The notes: generated by a model not told the origin, from the sequence alone. A stretch of 46,140 bases of DNA from Pseudomonadota bacterium (GCA_023418705.1 JAEZYZ010000046.1:1-46140); one strand, 5' to 3'; shown: positions 14,036 to 23,302, numbered from the stretch's first letter. Translations and numbers: made by a program.

Positions 14036-16485
14036 GAGGCCTCCCGTCGCGCGCCGAAGGTCCGCGACCGGTAGGCGTTGGTCACCACCGTCAACGAGCT
14101 CAGCGGCATCAAGAGCGCGGCACCGAGCGGGCTGAGGTAGCCGGCGACGGCCAGCCCCGCTCCGAGCGCGTTGTAGATCAGCGACAGCGCGAGCCCCCGG
14201 CGAACCACGCCGAGCGTCCGCCGCGCGCCGTCGACCAGCTCCACCAGCGGCGACAGCCCCGACCGGGTCGCGAACGCGTCGGCGGCCGCCAGGCTGGCTT
14301 CGGCGCCGCCGTGCACGGCCATCCCGAAGGTGGCGGCGCTGAGCGCGGCGGCGTCGTTCACGCCATCGCCGACCATGAACACCGGTCGGCTCTGCACCAG
14401 GCGCTGAACGAGCTCGAGCTTGCGCTCGGGCGTGGCGCCGCCCTCGACGAACACGAACGGCTGGCCGAGCTGGTCGGCCAGCGCGCGCACGACCTCCGGG
14501 TGATCCCCCGAGAGCATCGCCAGCTCGTAGCCCGAGCGGCGCAGCCGCTCGAGGCTCGCGCGGGCGTCCGCGCGCGGCGGATCGGCGAAGGCGGCGACGG
14601 CCCGCACTTGACCGTCGATCGCGATCACCACCGGCGTCTGCCCCCGCGCCGCGTGCTCGGTCACGCGGCGGAGCGCCCAGCTCGGGACGGCGGCGACGCG
14701 CCCGGTCACGAACTCGAACGCTCCCACGAGCACCTGGTGTCCGCTCACCTGCGCGCTCAGACCACCGCCAAGGGTGTGGCCGATCGCGCTGGCGGCGGGC
14801 AGGGTCTCGCTCTCACAGGCCTTCCGGAACGCCGCGGCGATCGGGTGCGTGGCGTCCGCTTCGGCCGCTGCCGCCAGCCGCTTGGCCTCCGCGTCACCGT
14901 GGAACGCCACGAGCTCGAGCCGGCCCTCGGTCAAGGTGCCGGTCTTGTCGAAGACCAACAGCCCCGGCTTGGCGAGCCGCTCCAGCGCGTCGCCGCCCTT
15001 GAGCAAGATGCCGGCGCGCGCGGCCTTGCCGAGCGCCGCGCTGACCGCCAGCGGCGTCGCCATCCCGAGCGCGCACGGGCAGGTCACCACCAGCAGGGCC
15101 ACCGTGTGATCGATGGCAAGCGCGGGATCCACCCGCAGCCACCCGAGGAGCGTCGCGAGCGCCGCGAACAGGACCGCCATCACGAAGATGCCGGAGAGCC
15201 GATCGGCCATGGCGACGATCGGCGCGCGCCGGCGCGCGGCCTCTTCGACCTGAGCCAGAAGCTGCCCGACGCGCGTCTGTGGTCCCGAGCGCTCGACACG
15301 GACGCGCACCCGCGCGCTCAAATTCACGCAGCCCGCGTGCACCGCCTCGCCCGGAGCGACCACCTCCGGCACCGACTCCCCGGTGAGCAGCGCGTTGTCG
15401 ACCGCCGAGCGACCCTGCAGGATCGTGCCGTCGACCGGGATGCTCTCGCCGGCGCGCACCTCCACCACGTCGCCCGGCCGCAGCGCCTGGACCGGCACCT
15501 CACGCACGCCGTCGCCCTCGACGCGGCGGGCGCTGTGCGGTGACAAGGCGTACAGCAGATCGGCGGCGTCCCGCGCGGCGACCTGTTGGCGGCGCTGCAG
15601 CCAGCGGCCGATGAGCAGCAGGAAAATCAAGGTGGTGACGGTGTCGAAGTAGACGTCCCCTCGGCCGCTGAAGGTGTTGAACGCTCCCCAGACGAACCCG
15701 GTCACGATGCCGATGCTGATCGGCAGATCCATGTGAGGGGTGCGGGTGCGCAGCGCGCCCACGGCGCCGCGATAGAAAATGGCCGCCGACCAGAGCACCG
15801 ACGGCAGGGTCGCGAGCAGGCTCCCCCAACGCAAGAGCTCGAGGTGGTCGCGGTCCATCCCGGAGAATGCGCCGCTGTACATGGCCAGCGCCATCAGCAT
15901 GGCGTTGCCCGCGGACGCTCCGGCGACCGCGATGCGGGCGAGCAGCCGGCGATCCTCCTTGCGGCGCACCTCCCGCTCGTCCAGACCGTGCTGCGGGTGG
16001 GGGCAGTAGCCGAGCGCGTCGAGCGCGCGGGCGATGGCGCCGAGCGAGATCTTCGTCGGGTCCCAGACGAGCTCCACGACGCTCCGCCCGATGTCGAGCG
16101 TGGCCTGCACCGGGGCGTCCACCACCAGGCTCACGCGCTCGACCAGCCAGACGCAGGCGGAACAGTGCACCCCTTCGACGTAGAGCTGCGTGCGCAGCAG
16201 GCCGCCGGGCTCCGGACGGCAGTAGAGCTCGCGAAAGGCTGGATCGTCGAAGTCGGAGAAGCTCTTGCCGGTGGACGCGGCCTTCCTGCCGGCGTCGGCG
16301 TCGCGCAAGCGGTAGTAGTCCGACAAGCCGCTGCGGGAGATCACGGCGTGCACCGTCTCGCAGGCCCGGCAGCAAAACTGCAGGTCGGACTGCGCCACGA
16401 GCAGCCCGGGCGGCACCGGCAGGCCGCAGTGGGCGCAGGCGACGGGCTCGGCGGGAGGGGTGGGGGCGAGGGCGGCCGCGGCCAT
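14032..16485 (-). CDS. ccoI: cbb3-associated copper-exporting P1B ATPase CcoI
   Basis: An 817-residue membrane ATPase of the FixI/CcoI branch. The N-terminus has a Cys cluster (CAHC at ~17-20, FCCRAC at ~38-42), then a heavy-metal-associated domain with CSAC (108-111). About eight transmembrane helices follow, with CPC (469-471) in the metal path. The actuator motif is LLTGES, the phosphorylated Asp513 lies in DKTGT, the nucleotide domain has THPIAAA, and the hinge is GDGVND. It exports Cu+ to the periplasmic side for assembly of the CuB centre of cbb3 oxidase. The ATG lies 5 bases after the stop of the upstream SafE-type gene. Downstream ccoS overlaps it by 4 bases. Confidence 0.96.
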   Translation of the reverse strand: MAAAALAPTPPAEPVACAHCGLPVPPGLLVAQSDLQFCCRACETVHAVISRSGLSDYYRLRDADAGRKAASTGKSFSDFDDPAFRELYCRPEPGGLLRTQLYVEGVHCSACVWLVERVSLVVDAPVQATLDIGRSVVELVWDPTKISLGAIARALDALGYCPHPQHGLDEREVRRKEDRRLLARIAVAGASAGNAMLMALAMYSGAFSGMDRDHLELLRWGSLLATLPSVLWSAAIFYRGAVGALRTRTPHMDLPISIGIVTGFVWGAFNTFSGRGDVYFDTVTTLIFLLLIGRWLQRRQQVAARDAADLLYALSPHSARRVEGDGVREVPVQALRPGDVVEVRAGESIPVDGTILQGRSAVDNALLTGESVPEVVAPGEAVHAGCVNLSARVRVRVERSGPQTRVGQLLAQVEEAARRRAPIVAMADRLSGIFVMAVLFAALATLLGWLRVDPALAIDHTVALLVVTCPCALGMATPLAVSAALGKAARAGILLKGGDALERLAKPGLLVFDKTGTLTEGRLELVAFHGDAEAKRLAAAAEADATHPIAAAFRKACESETLPAASAIGHTLGGGLSAQVSGHQVLVGAFEFVTGRVAAVPSWALRRVTEHAARGQTPVVIAIDGQVRAVAAFADPPRADARASLERLRRSGYELAMLSGDHPEVVRALADQLGQPFVFVEGGATPERKLELVQRLVQSRPVFMVGDGVNDAAALSAATFGMAVHGGAEASLAAADAFATRSGLSPLVELVDGARRTLGVVRRGLALSLIYNALGAGLAVAGYLSPLGAALLMPLSSLTVVTNAYRSRTFGARREAS

Positions 16486-16490
16486 GGTGC

Positions 16491-17264
16491 TCAGTGATGG
16501 CAGGTCGCGCCGGGCGCGGGCTGTGGCGACGGCTTGGCGTCCTGGGTCAGGAGGTTCACGCTCTCGCGCACGGCGTGCGCGCTTTGGGCTGGCAGGTTGA
16601 CCCGGGCGAGCAGCGTCCAGAGCCCGACCGCGAGCAGCGCCAGCGCGGTGAGCGTGGGCACATGGCGCCGGAGCGGGGACGAGAGCACGCGCACCGCCAG
16701 GCCGACGCCGAGCAGCGCCGGCACCGTGCCGAGCCAGAAGGCCGCCAGCAACAGCGCGCCGCGCGCGGCGCTCCCGGTCCCGGCCGCCAAGAGCACGAAG
16801 CCGTACAAGAAGCCGCAGGGCAACAGCGCCGAGCCGAGCCCCAAGAGCAGCGCGCGGCGCCCGCCGCTCCCCTGGCCGTAGCGCTCGAGCGCGCCGCTGA
16901 GCCACCTGGCCGGAGCGGCGCCCAGGCTCAAGCTCGGGATCCGCGCCCCTTGTGCCTGCAGGAGCAGCAGCAGGCTCCAGAGCACCATCGCGCCGCCGGT
17001 GATCAGGGCCGCGACGCGCCCGACGCCCGCGAGCTCGCCGGCCAGATCCAGCGCCGCGCCGGCCGCCCCGGCGAGCGCGCCGAGCAGCGCGTACACCACC
17101 AGCCGCCCGCCGTTGTACAGCAACACCGGCAGGGCGGCCGAGGCGGAGCGCGCGCGCGGGTCGCTGCCGGTCGCGAACGCCGCCAGGCCGCCGCACATCG
17201 CCGCGCAGTGCAAGCTGCCGAGGAGCGCGGCCCCGAGCGCAGACAGGAGCGTCGAGGGGGTCAA
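16491..17264 (-). CDS. TauE/SafE-family membrane protein of the cco cluster
   Basis: A 257-residue protein with about six hydrophobic helices. It carries the Cys/His signature of the COG2836-type branch: LGSLHCAAMCGGLAAF near the start and SALLPCGFLYGF midway. Members are annotated 'sulfite exporter TauE/SafE', but this branch is typically found with ccoH, ccoI and ccoS and is suspected of metal handling. The start is TTG, which overlaps the ccoH stop as TTGA and has GGGAG 6 bases upstream; no ATG or GTG fits the conserved N-terminus. It ends with CHH, possibly metal-binding. Confidence 0.85.
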   Translation of the reverse strand: MTPSTLLSALGAALLGSLHCAAMCGGLAAFATGSDPRARSASAALPVLLYNGGRLVVYALLGALAGAAGAALDLAGELAGVGRVAALITGGAMVLWSLLLLLQAQGARIPSLSLGAAPARWLSGALERYGQGSGGRRALLLGLGSALLPCGFLYGFVLLAAGTGSAARGALLLAAFWLGTVPALLGVGLAVRVLSSPLRRHVPTLTALALLAVGLWTLLARVNLPAQSAHAVRESVNLLTQDAKPSPQPAPGATCHH

Positions 17265-17773
17265 CGGGCGCTCCCGGCCGAGACGTCGAGCCGCTGCACG
17301 TCGGTGAAGCGGACCCCGTCTCGATCGACCACGAGCCGCAGCTCCCACAGGCCAGGGCGCACCCGGCCGAGCTCCCCCTGGTAGGTGCCGGCCGCGGTCT
17401 CCTTCAGGCGGCGCTCGAGCCGATCCGCAGCCCTTGCGTTGTGGAAGGCGATCAGCGAAACGTTTGCGCCCGTGACCGGCTGACCTTGCCGGTCCTGCAC
17501 GCCGAGCGTGACCTCTACCGCGCCCGGCGCACCGCTGACGCGGCTCTGCACGCTCCAGCCGAGGCGGGCGTTCTGTTCGACCTGCGCGCGGTGGGCGTCC
17601 CAGCCGACCGCCTTGGCGTAGTAGTCCTTTTCAATCGCAAAGGCGGGATCGCTCTGGGCGATCACGAGCAGCACCGAGAGCCCGAAGACCATCGCGCCGA
17701 GCAGCCCGACGGGCAGCAGCCACCACAGGCTCTTCGCCGGGCGGGGCGGCAGTTTTTGCGCCGCGTGGTTCAT
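17261..17773 (-). CDS. ccoH: cbb3 oxidase assembly protein CcoH (FixH)
   Basis: A 170-residue protein with one membrane helix (residues ~16-40, WWLLPVGLLGAMVFGLSVLLVI). A periplasmic domain follows, opening with the family signature DPAFAIEKDYYAKAVGWD and including NVSLIAFHNARAADR and YQGELGRVRPGLWEL. CcoH helps stabilise and assemble the cbb3 complex. It starts 18 bases after the stop of the P2A ATPase and overlaps the next gene, so all are probably cotranscribed. The ribosome site is weak, as expected for a coupled gene. Confidence 0.93.
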   Translation of the reverse strand: MNHAAQKLPPRPAKSLWWLLPVGLLGAMVFGLSVLLVIAQSDPAFAIEKDYYAKAVGWDAHRAQVEQNARLGWSVQSRVSGAPGAVEVTLGVQDRQGQPVTGANVSLIAFHNARAADRLERRLKETAAGTYQGELGRVRPGLWELRLVVDRDGVRFTDVQRLDVSAGSAR

Positions 17774-17791
17774 GCGCGGGGCGCAATGCAG

Positions 17792-20593
17792 TTATCGAGC
17801 CAGGGTGGTTCGCGCCGTCTGTCGAGGCTGACCGGGCCTGCCCTGCGGCCAAACTCGCAGCGCGCGCCGGAACAGCTTTTCGATCTCTCCCACGACGAAG
17901 ACCACCGCCGCGGCCGCCACCGCCAAGAGGGCTTCCTTGGCGCCGAGCGCCTCCGTATCGAAGACGCCGTGCAGCACCGGCAAGTACACGGCGATGGCTT
18001 GAAGCCCGAGGGCCACGCCGAAGGCACCGAGGAGGCGCCAGTTCGAGAACACGCCGAGCTGAAACAGCGAATAGCGGCGGGAGCGCGCGGTGAAGGCGTG
18101 GAAGAGCGGCGACAGCGCGAGGATGGTGAAGGTGGCCGTGCGCGCCGTGGTCAGGTCCCCTGGGGTGACCAGGATCGGCCAGAGCGCGAAGCTGACCAGC
18201 CCCAAGATCGCCATCAAGACGCCGTAGGCGGAGAGCCAGTACAGCTCGTGCCGTTCGACCAGGCGGGAGTCGGCGGCCCGCGGCGGCTGATCCATCGGGT
18301 CTTCTTGGGTGGGCTCCATGCCGAGCGCGAGCGCGGGCAGGCCGTTGGTGATCAGGTTGATCCACAAGATCTGCGTGGGCGTCAGGATCGGCGGCCAGCC
18401 CAGCATCGCGGCCGTGAAGACCGCCAACACCAGGCCCACGTTGGCCGAGAACAGAAAAATGATGAAGCGCTTGATGTTGCCGAAGACGACCCGGCCCTCC
18501 TCGATCGCGCTCACGATGGTGGCGTAGTTGTCGTCGAGCAGCACCATGTCGGCCGCTTCGCGGGTGACGTCGGTCCCCGCCTTCCCCATCGCTACCCCGA
18601 TGCTGGCCGCCTTGATCGCCGGGGCATCGTTGACCCCGTCGCCGGTCATGGCCACGACGCGGCCGAGGTGGGTCAGCGCCTCGACCAAGCGCAGCTTGTT
18701 CTCCGCGGTGGCGCGCGCGACGACCCGGATCTGCGGGGCCCTCTCCCGGAGCTCCTCGGCGCTCAGCCGATCGATCTCCGGGCCGGTGATGGTCAAGGCG
18801 TCCGACTCGGCCAGGCCGAGCTCGGTGGCGATGGCGCGGGCGGTGAGCGGGTGATCTCCGGTGATCATGACGGTGGTGACGCCGGCCCGCCGCGCGAGCT
18901 CGATGGATTGCTTCACCTCCGGTCGCGGCGGATCGGCGATGCCCACCAGCCCCGTCACGGTCAGCTCCGACTCGAAGGTTTTCAGCAAGGCATCGCGCTC
19001 CAGCGCCTCGAGCTCGCGCGCCGAGGTTTTCCGCGGTGGGCTCTGGGCGATCCCGAGCACCCGCAGCCCGCGGGCCGCCCAGGACTCGATCACCGCGTGC
19101 AGCCGCGCCCGACGTTCTTCGTCGATCGGGACGGGGCGGCCCGCGGCGTCCAGCAGCCGCTCGGACCGCTCGATGATCCCCTCCGCCGCCCCGTGCACGT
19201 AGCTGAAGGCGGCGCCATCCTGCTCCACGACGACGCTGGCGAGCTTGCGATCGCCGTCGAACGGGATCACCCGGACGCTCGGCGGCAGCTCCAGGTGGCG
19301 GCCGAGCTGTTGGTGCAGCTCGAGCAGCGCGGCGTCCGTGGGGTCCCCGACGAAACCCTGGCCGTCCTGCGCCGGCTGAGCCGCGGGCGCGAAGGCGGCG
19401 CCGCGCGCCAGCTCCGGCAGCGCGCCAGCGAGCTCGACCGCCTCGTCCCCGGCGCCGACCAAGCGCGTCTCGCCGTCGTCCCGCTCGACGCGGAGCTCGG
19501 TCCCGCCTGCATACAAGCGACGGATCACCATTCGGTTCTGGGTGAGCGTGCCGGTTTTGTCGGTACAAATCGTGTCGGCGCTGCCGAGCGTCTCGACCGC
19601 CGCCAGCCGGCGTACCAGCGCGTGGCGCTTGGCCATGCGCTGCACGCCGAGCGCGAGCACGATGGTCGTGATGGCCGGGAGGCCCTCCGGAATGGCGGCC
19701 ACCGCCAGGCTGACGGCCGTGAGCAGCAAGAACTCCGGAGGTTCGTGGAGTCGGAGCCACCCCACCAAGAAGACAACCGCGCCGACCCCTGCGCAGGCCA
19801 TTACCACCGCCCGTCCGAACTTGTGCAAGCTCTGCTGCAACGGCGTTTCGGGGGACTGCACCTCGCCCAGCAAGGTGGCGATGCGACCGAGCTCGGTCCG
19901 CATGCCCGTCTGCACCACCACGCCGCGCCCGCCGCCGCGCGTCGCGTGGGTGCCCATGAACGCCATGTTGCGGCGGTCGGCCAGCGGCGTCTCGGCGTCG
20001 AGCGGATCGACGGTGTTCTTCTGAACGGGCGCTGACTCGCCGGTCAGCGCCGATTCGTTCACCAACAGGTCGGACACCTGCAACAGCCGCAGATCGGCCG
20101 GAATGCGATCGCCCTCGGCGATCAGGACGACGTCGCCCGAGACGAGCTGGGCCGCGGGCATGCGCGTCCGGACGCCGGCCCGCAGCGCGGTGCAGTCCGG
20201 CGCGCTCAAGGCGCGGAGCGCGCTCAGCGCCCGCTCGGCCTTGCGCTCCTGAAAGAAGCCGATGATGCCGTTGAGCAGCACGATCACGGCGATCGCGATC
20301 GGATCGCCGAAGCGGGCCAACACCGAGTCGTCCCCGTCGGGTTCCAGGAAGGACACCACCAGGGCGATGACCGCGGCCGCGATCAACGCGAGCACGGTGA
20401 TGTCGGTGAACTGGCGGAAGAACTGGAGCCAGGCGGAGGTCTGCCGCTTTTCGACGATCACGTTGTCGCCGTCGCGCGCCCGGCGGCGTTCCGCCTCGTC
20501 GTTGGTCAGCCCGCGTTCCGCATCCGTGTGCAGAGCGGCAGCCAGGGCGGTTATGTCGCGGGCGTGTTCCGGTGCTGTCGTCGGCGCAACCAC
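17792..20593 (-). CDS. P2A-like cation-transporting ATPase
   Basis: A 933-residue P-type ATPase of the Ca2+ (SERCA/PMR1-like) branch. It has an N-terminal actuator region, LTGESAPV, the transmembrane-4 motif AAIPEGLPA (PEGL 302-305), phosphorylated Asp345 in DKTGT, and MTGDGVNDAPAIK. Helix 5 reads FSANVGLVL and helix 6 WINLITNGLPALALG. Compared with SERCA, Glu771 is Leu721 and Asp800 is Asn750, while Glu309, Asn768, Asn796 and Thr799 equivalents remain. At most one altered site is therefore likely, and the ion is uncertain. GTG is the only reasonable start. It heads the ccoH-safE-ccoI-ccoS series and is divergent from ccoNO. Confidence 0.92.
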   Translation of the reverse strand: MVAPTTAPEHARDITALAAALHTDAERGLTNDEAERRRARDGDNVIVEKRQTSAWLQFFRQFTDITVLALIAAAVIALVVSFLEPDGDDSVLARFGDPIAIAVIVLLNGIIGFFQERKAERALSALRALSAPDCTALRAGVRTRMPAAQLVSGDVVLIAEGDRIPADLRLLQVSDLLVNESALTGESAPVQKNTVDPLDAETPLADRRNMAFMGTHATRGGGRGVVVQTGMRTELGRIATLLGEVQSPETPLQQSLHKFGRAVVMACAGVGAVVFLVGWLRLHEPPEFLLLTAVSLAVAAIPEGLPAITTIVLALGVQRMAKRHALVRRLAAVETLGSADTICTDKTGTLTQNRMVIRRLYAGGTELRVERDDGETRLVGAGDEAVELAGALPELARGAAFAPAAQPAQDGQGFVGDPTDAALLELHQQLGRHLELPPSVRVIPFDGDRKLASVVVEQDGAAFSYVHGAAEGIIERSERLLDAAGRPVPIDEERRARLHAVIESWAARGLRVLGIAQSPPRKTSARELEALERDALLKTFESELTVTGLVGIADPPRPEVKQSIELARRAGVTTVMITGDHPLTARAIATELGLAESDALTITGPEIDRLSAEELRERAPQIRVVARATAENKLRLVEALTHLGRVVAMTGDGVNDAPAIKAASIGVAMGKAGTDVTREAADMVLLDDNYATIVSAIEEGRVVFGNIKRFIIFLFSANVGLVLAVFTAAMLGWPPILTPTQILWINLITNGLPALALGMEPTQEDPMDQPPRAADSRLVERHELYWLSAYGVLMAILGLVSFALWPILVTPGDLTTARTATFTILALSPLFHAFTARSRRYSLFQLGVFSNWRLLGAFGVALGLQAIAVYLPVLHGVFDTEALGAKEALLAVAAAAVVFVVGEIEKLFRRALRVWPQGRPGQPRQTARTTLAR

Positions 20594-20611
20594 GCCGCCA
20601 TACTAAGTCCG

Positions 20612-20637
20612 GTTCGGGGCACTCGGTGCGCCCGAAC
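20612..20637. promoter_or_regulatory. inverted repeat in the divergent ATPase/ccoNO region
   Basis: GTTCGGGGCAC (20612-20622) and GTGCGCCCGAAC (20626-20637) are complementary around TCG, apart from one extra base. It lies about 20 bases before the ATPase start in the 220-base gap between the two divergent oxidase gene groups. Position and symmetry suggest an operator. No Fnr/Anr box (TTGAT-N4-ATCAA) is present in this gap. Confidence 0.35.
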
Positions 20638-20783
20638 TGCGCATTTTTGACGCGCTGGGGGAGCCGCTACGGCATTCCTTGCGGCCACCGCCGCCGTGCG
20701 CACCGTCCCCGCAAGGGGGCTCAGAGCGGCGGGTTTTCGCCAAACCAGCGGCGCTCGGCGGCCGTAGGAGCCCTCGAACGGGC

Positions 20784-20800
20784 CGGCACGGCTCTTGCGA
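20784..20800 (+). promoter_or_regulatory. sigma54-like box overlapping the ccoNO ribosome site
   Basis: CGGCACGGCTCTTGCGA has GGCAC and TTGC with exact -24/-12 spacing. However, the predicted start (20810) lies only 4 bases before the ATG and after the AAGGGG ribosome site, so a transcript from here would be nearly leaderless. It is either fortuitous or marks a mis-set start. Confidence 0.25.
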
Positions 20801-20813
20801 AGGGGCGCGCTCG

Positions 20814-23099
20814 ATGACCGCCCGTGTGGAGTCGTTCACCTACGACGACAAGGTTGTTCGCCAGTTCGCCTTCGCGACCGCCATCTGGGGCGTGATCGCG
20901 ATGGGTGTCGGCGTGTGGCTGGCCTTCCTGCTGGTCATGCCGGCGCTCGGATTCGACTTGCCGTACCTGAGCTTCGGCAGGCTGCGCCCGCTGCACACCA
21001 ACGCGGCGGTCTTCGCCTTCGCGGGGAACGCGATCTTCGCCGCCGTCTACTATTCGAGCCAGCGGCTCTTGAAGGCGCGCATGTACAGCGACAAGCTGAG
21101 CGCGTTTCACTTTTGGGGCTGGCAGGCCATCATCGTGGCGGCGGCGGTGACGCTGCCCTTGGGCATCACGCAGTCCAAGGAGTACGCCGAGCTCGAGTGG
21201 CCGATCGACGTCGCGATCACGGTGGTCTGGATCGCGTTCGCCGTCAACCTCTTCGGGACGATCGCGCGCCGTAGGGAGCGGCACATCTACGTCGCGATCT
21301 GGTTTTACATCGCCACGATCGTCACCGTCGCGATCTTGCACGTCTTCAACAACCTGGTCCTCCCCGCCGGCCTGTTCAAGAGCTATCCCATCTACGCCGG
21401 CGTGCAGGACGCCTTCATGCAGTGGTGGTACGGCCACAACGCCGTCGCGTTCGTGTTGACCACCCCCTTCTTGGGCTTGATGTACTACTTCCTGCCCAAG
21501 GCCGCCAACCGCCCGGTCTTCTCGTACAAGCTCAGCATCCTGCATTTCTGGTCGCTGGTCTTCATCTACATCTGGGCGGGTCCCCACCACCTGCACTACA
21601 CGGCGCTGCCAGAGTGGGCGGCCACGCTCGGCATGTTGTTCAGCGTGATGCTCTGGATGCCGTCGTGGGGCGGGATGATCAACGGCCTTTTGACGCTGCG
21701 GGGGGCGTGGCACAAGGTCGCCGAGGATCCGGTCCTCAAGTTCTTCGTGGTGGGCATCACGTTCTACGGCATGGCCACCTTCGAGGGGCCGATGCTCTCG
21801 ATCAAGAGCGTGAACGCCCTGAGCCACTACACCGACTGGACCATCGCGCACGTCCACAGCGGCACGCTCGGCTGGAACGGCTTCATGACGTTCGGGATGC
21901 TGTACTGGCTGGCGCCGCGGATCTTCCAGACCAAGCTGTGGTCCAGAAAGCTCGCCGAGATCCACTTCTGGATCGGGTCCCTCGGTATCTTGTTCTACGT
22001 CGTCGCCATCTACACCGCCGGGGTGACGCAAGGCTTGATGTGGCGCGCCTTCGACGAGACCGGGCGGCTCGCGTACCCCGACTTCGTCGAGACGGTCGTG
22101 CGCGTCATCCCGATGTACTGGGTGCGGGCGTTCGGGGGCACGCTCTACTTGACGGGCGTCGTGCTGGGGCTCGTGAACCTGACCATGACCTGGAAGGCGC
22201 GCCCGAAGGCCTACGCGGAGAGCGTTCAGACCGCCCCCGCGCTGGGCGCCTACGTGGGGCCCGAGCCGGCCCTCACCATCCCCCGCCACGCGACCCAGGC
22301 GTCGATCGCCTACAAGCTGCGCTACTTCGCCGAGGCCAACTGGCACCGCGCCTGGGAGCGTCGGCCGCTGAAGTTCACCGTGTTCGTGACGGTGGCGGTG
22401 GCCGTGGCATCGCTCTTCGAGATCATCCCCACCTTCCTGGTGCGTTCCAACGTCCCCACCATCAGCTCGGTCACCCCCTACACCCCGCTCGAGCTGGCGG
22501 GTCGTGACATCTACGTCGCCGAGGGTTGCTACAACTGCCACTCCCAGATGGTCCGCCCGATCCGGGCGGAGACGGAGCGCTACGGCGAGTACAGCAAGCC
22601 GGGTGAGTTCGTCTACGATCATCCGTTCCAGTGGGGATCGCGCCGCATCGGCCCGGATCTGCACCGCATCGGCGGCAAGTACCCGCACCTCTGGCACGTG
22701 CGGCACATGCAAGATCCGCGGTCGACGGTGCCCCAGTCGATCATGCCGCCGTACGCCTGGATGCTCGAGGCGCCGCTGCCGTTCGACGAGATCCAGGCCA
22801 AGGTGGACGTCATGGCGATGCTCGGCGTGCCCTACGGCGAGGCGGTCAAGGACGCCGAGGGGATGGCGCGGCGCCAGGCGGCGAGCATCGCGCGCGAGAT
22901 CGAAGCCCAGGGTGGGCCAGCGGATCTGGGAGACAAGCAGATCATCGCGCTCATCGCCTACCTGCAGCGGCTCGGCACTGACATCAACAAGTCGGCACCG
23001 GACACCGGCTCCGGCGACGGCAGCCTGCAAGCCGGTCCGGCGGCCCCCCAAGGCGCGGGCACCACCGTGACCATCAGCACCACCCAGAAAGGCCAGTGA
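20814..23099 (+). CDS. ccoNO: fused cbb3 oxidase subunits I and II (CcoN-CcoO)
   Basis: A 761-residue fusion. Residues 1-~480 are CcoN, the catalytic 12-helix subunit. Haem and copper ligands are visible: His61 (RPLHTN), His208 (WWYGHNAVAF), His258/259 with Tyr262 (GPHHLHYTALP), and His346/348 (DWTIAHVHSG). Residues ~520-761 are CcoO: a membrane anchor (~521-543), a haem-c site CYNCH (572-576, EGCYNCHSQMVRPI) and the axial Met644 (SIMPPYAWM). Together they reduce O2 to water at high affinity while moving protons. ATG has AAGGGG 8 bases upstream. The stop overlaps or abuts ccoQ. Separate ccoN and ccoO genes are the commoner form; the fusion is known in some phyla. Confidence 0.97.
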   Translation: MTARVESFTYDDKVVRQFAFATAIWGVIAMGVGVWLAFLLVMPALGFDLPYLSFGRLRPLHTNAAVFAFAGNAIFAAVYYSSQRLLKARMYSDKLSAFHFWGWQAIIVAAAVTLPLGITQSKEYAELEWPIDVAITVVWIAFAVNLFGTIARRRERHIYVAIWFYIATIVTVAILHVFNNLVLPAGLFKSYPIYAGVQDAFMQWWYGHNAVAFVLTTPFLGLMYYFLPKAANRPVFSYKLSILHFWSLVFIYIWAGPHHLHYTALPEWAATLGMLFSVMLWMPSWGGMINGLLTLRGAWHKVAEDPVLKFFVVGITFYGMATFEGPMLSIKSVNALSHYTDWTIAHVHSGTLGWNGFMTFGMLYWLAPRIFQTKLWSRKLAEIHFWIGSLGILFYVVAIYTAGVTQGLMWRAFDETGRLAYPDFVETVVRVIPMYWVRAFGGTLYLTGVVLGLVNLTMTWKARPKAYAESVQTAPALGAYVGPEPALTIPRHATQASIAYKLRYFAEANWHRAWERRPLKFTVFVTVAVAVASLFEIIPTFLVRSNVPTISSVTPYTPLELAGRDIYVAEGCYNCHSQMVRPIRAETERYGEYSKPGEFVYDHPFQWGSRRIGPDLHRIGGKYPHLWHVRHMQDPRSTVPQSIMPPYAWMLEAPLPFDEIQAKVDVMAMLGVPYGEAVKDAEGMARRQAASIAREIEAQGGPADLGDKQIIALIAYLQRLGTDINKSAPDTGSGDGSLQAGPAAPQGAGTTVTISTTQKGQ

Positions 23100-23101
23100 A
23101 C

Positions 23102-23302
23102 GTGAAGCTCAGCGACGTGATGAGTGCGATGAACTTGGCCAGCTACGCCGAGGTCGCGCTGCTCCTGTTCTTCGCGGCCTTCATGGCCGTCGTGATCTGG
23201 GTCTTCAGGCAGAGCAACGCGCGGCACTGGGAGTCGGCGCGGGAGATGCCTCTCGACGACGAGCATCCCCAAGAGCCGCGCAGCAAGGAGCACGCGACAT
23301 GA
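23102..23302 (+). CDS. ccoQ: cbb3 oxidase small subunit CcoQ-like
   Basis: A 66-residue protein: a short leader, one transmembrane helix (YAEVALLLFFAAFMAVVIWVF) and a polar, acidic tail ending before the ccoP start, with which it overlaps by ATGA. Position between ccoNO and ccoP and the FixQ-like layout give the call. The GTG here has AAAGG 9 bases upstream. A GTG two codons earlier overlaps the ccoNO stop and is the alternative start. Confidence 0.85.
   Translation: MKLSDVMSAMNLASYAEVALLLFFAAFMAVVIWVFRQSNARHWESAREMPLDDEHPQEPRSKEHAT

Noticed and set aside
20594..20813. Search for an Fnr/Anr/FixK box (TTGAT-N4-ATCAA) for the cbb3 genes
   Set aside because: None found in this gap or in the other intergenic regions I read.
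20721..23051. A 776-codon leftward frame antisense to ccoNO
   Set aside because: The translation is rich in R, D, V, H and G with no family signature, while the other strand has every CcoN/CcoO ligand.
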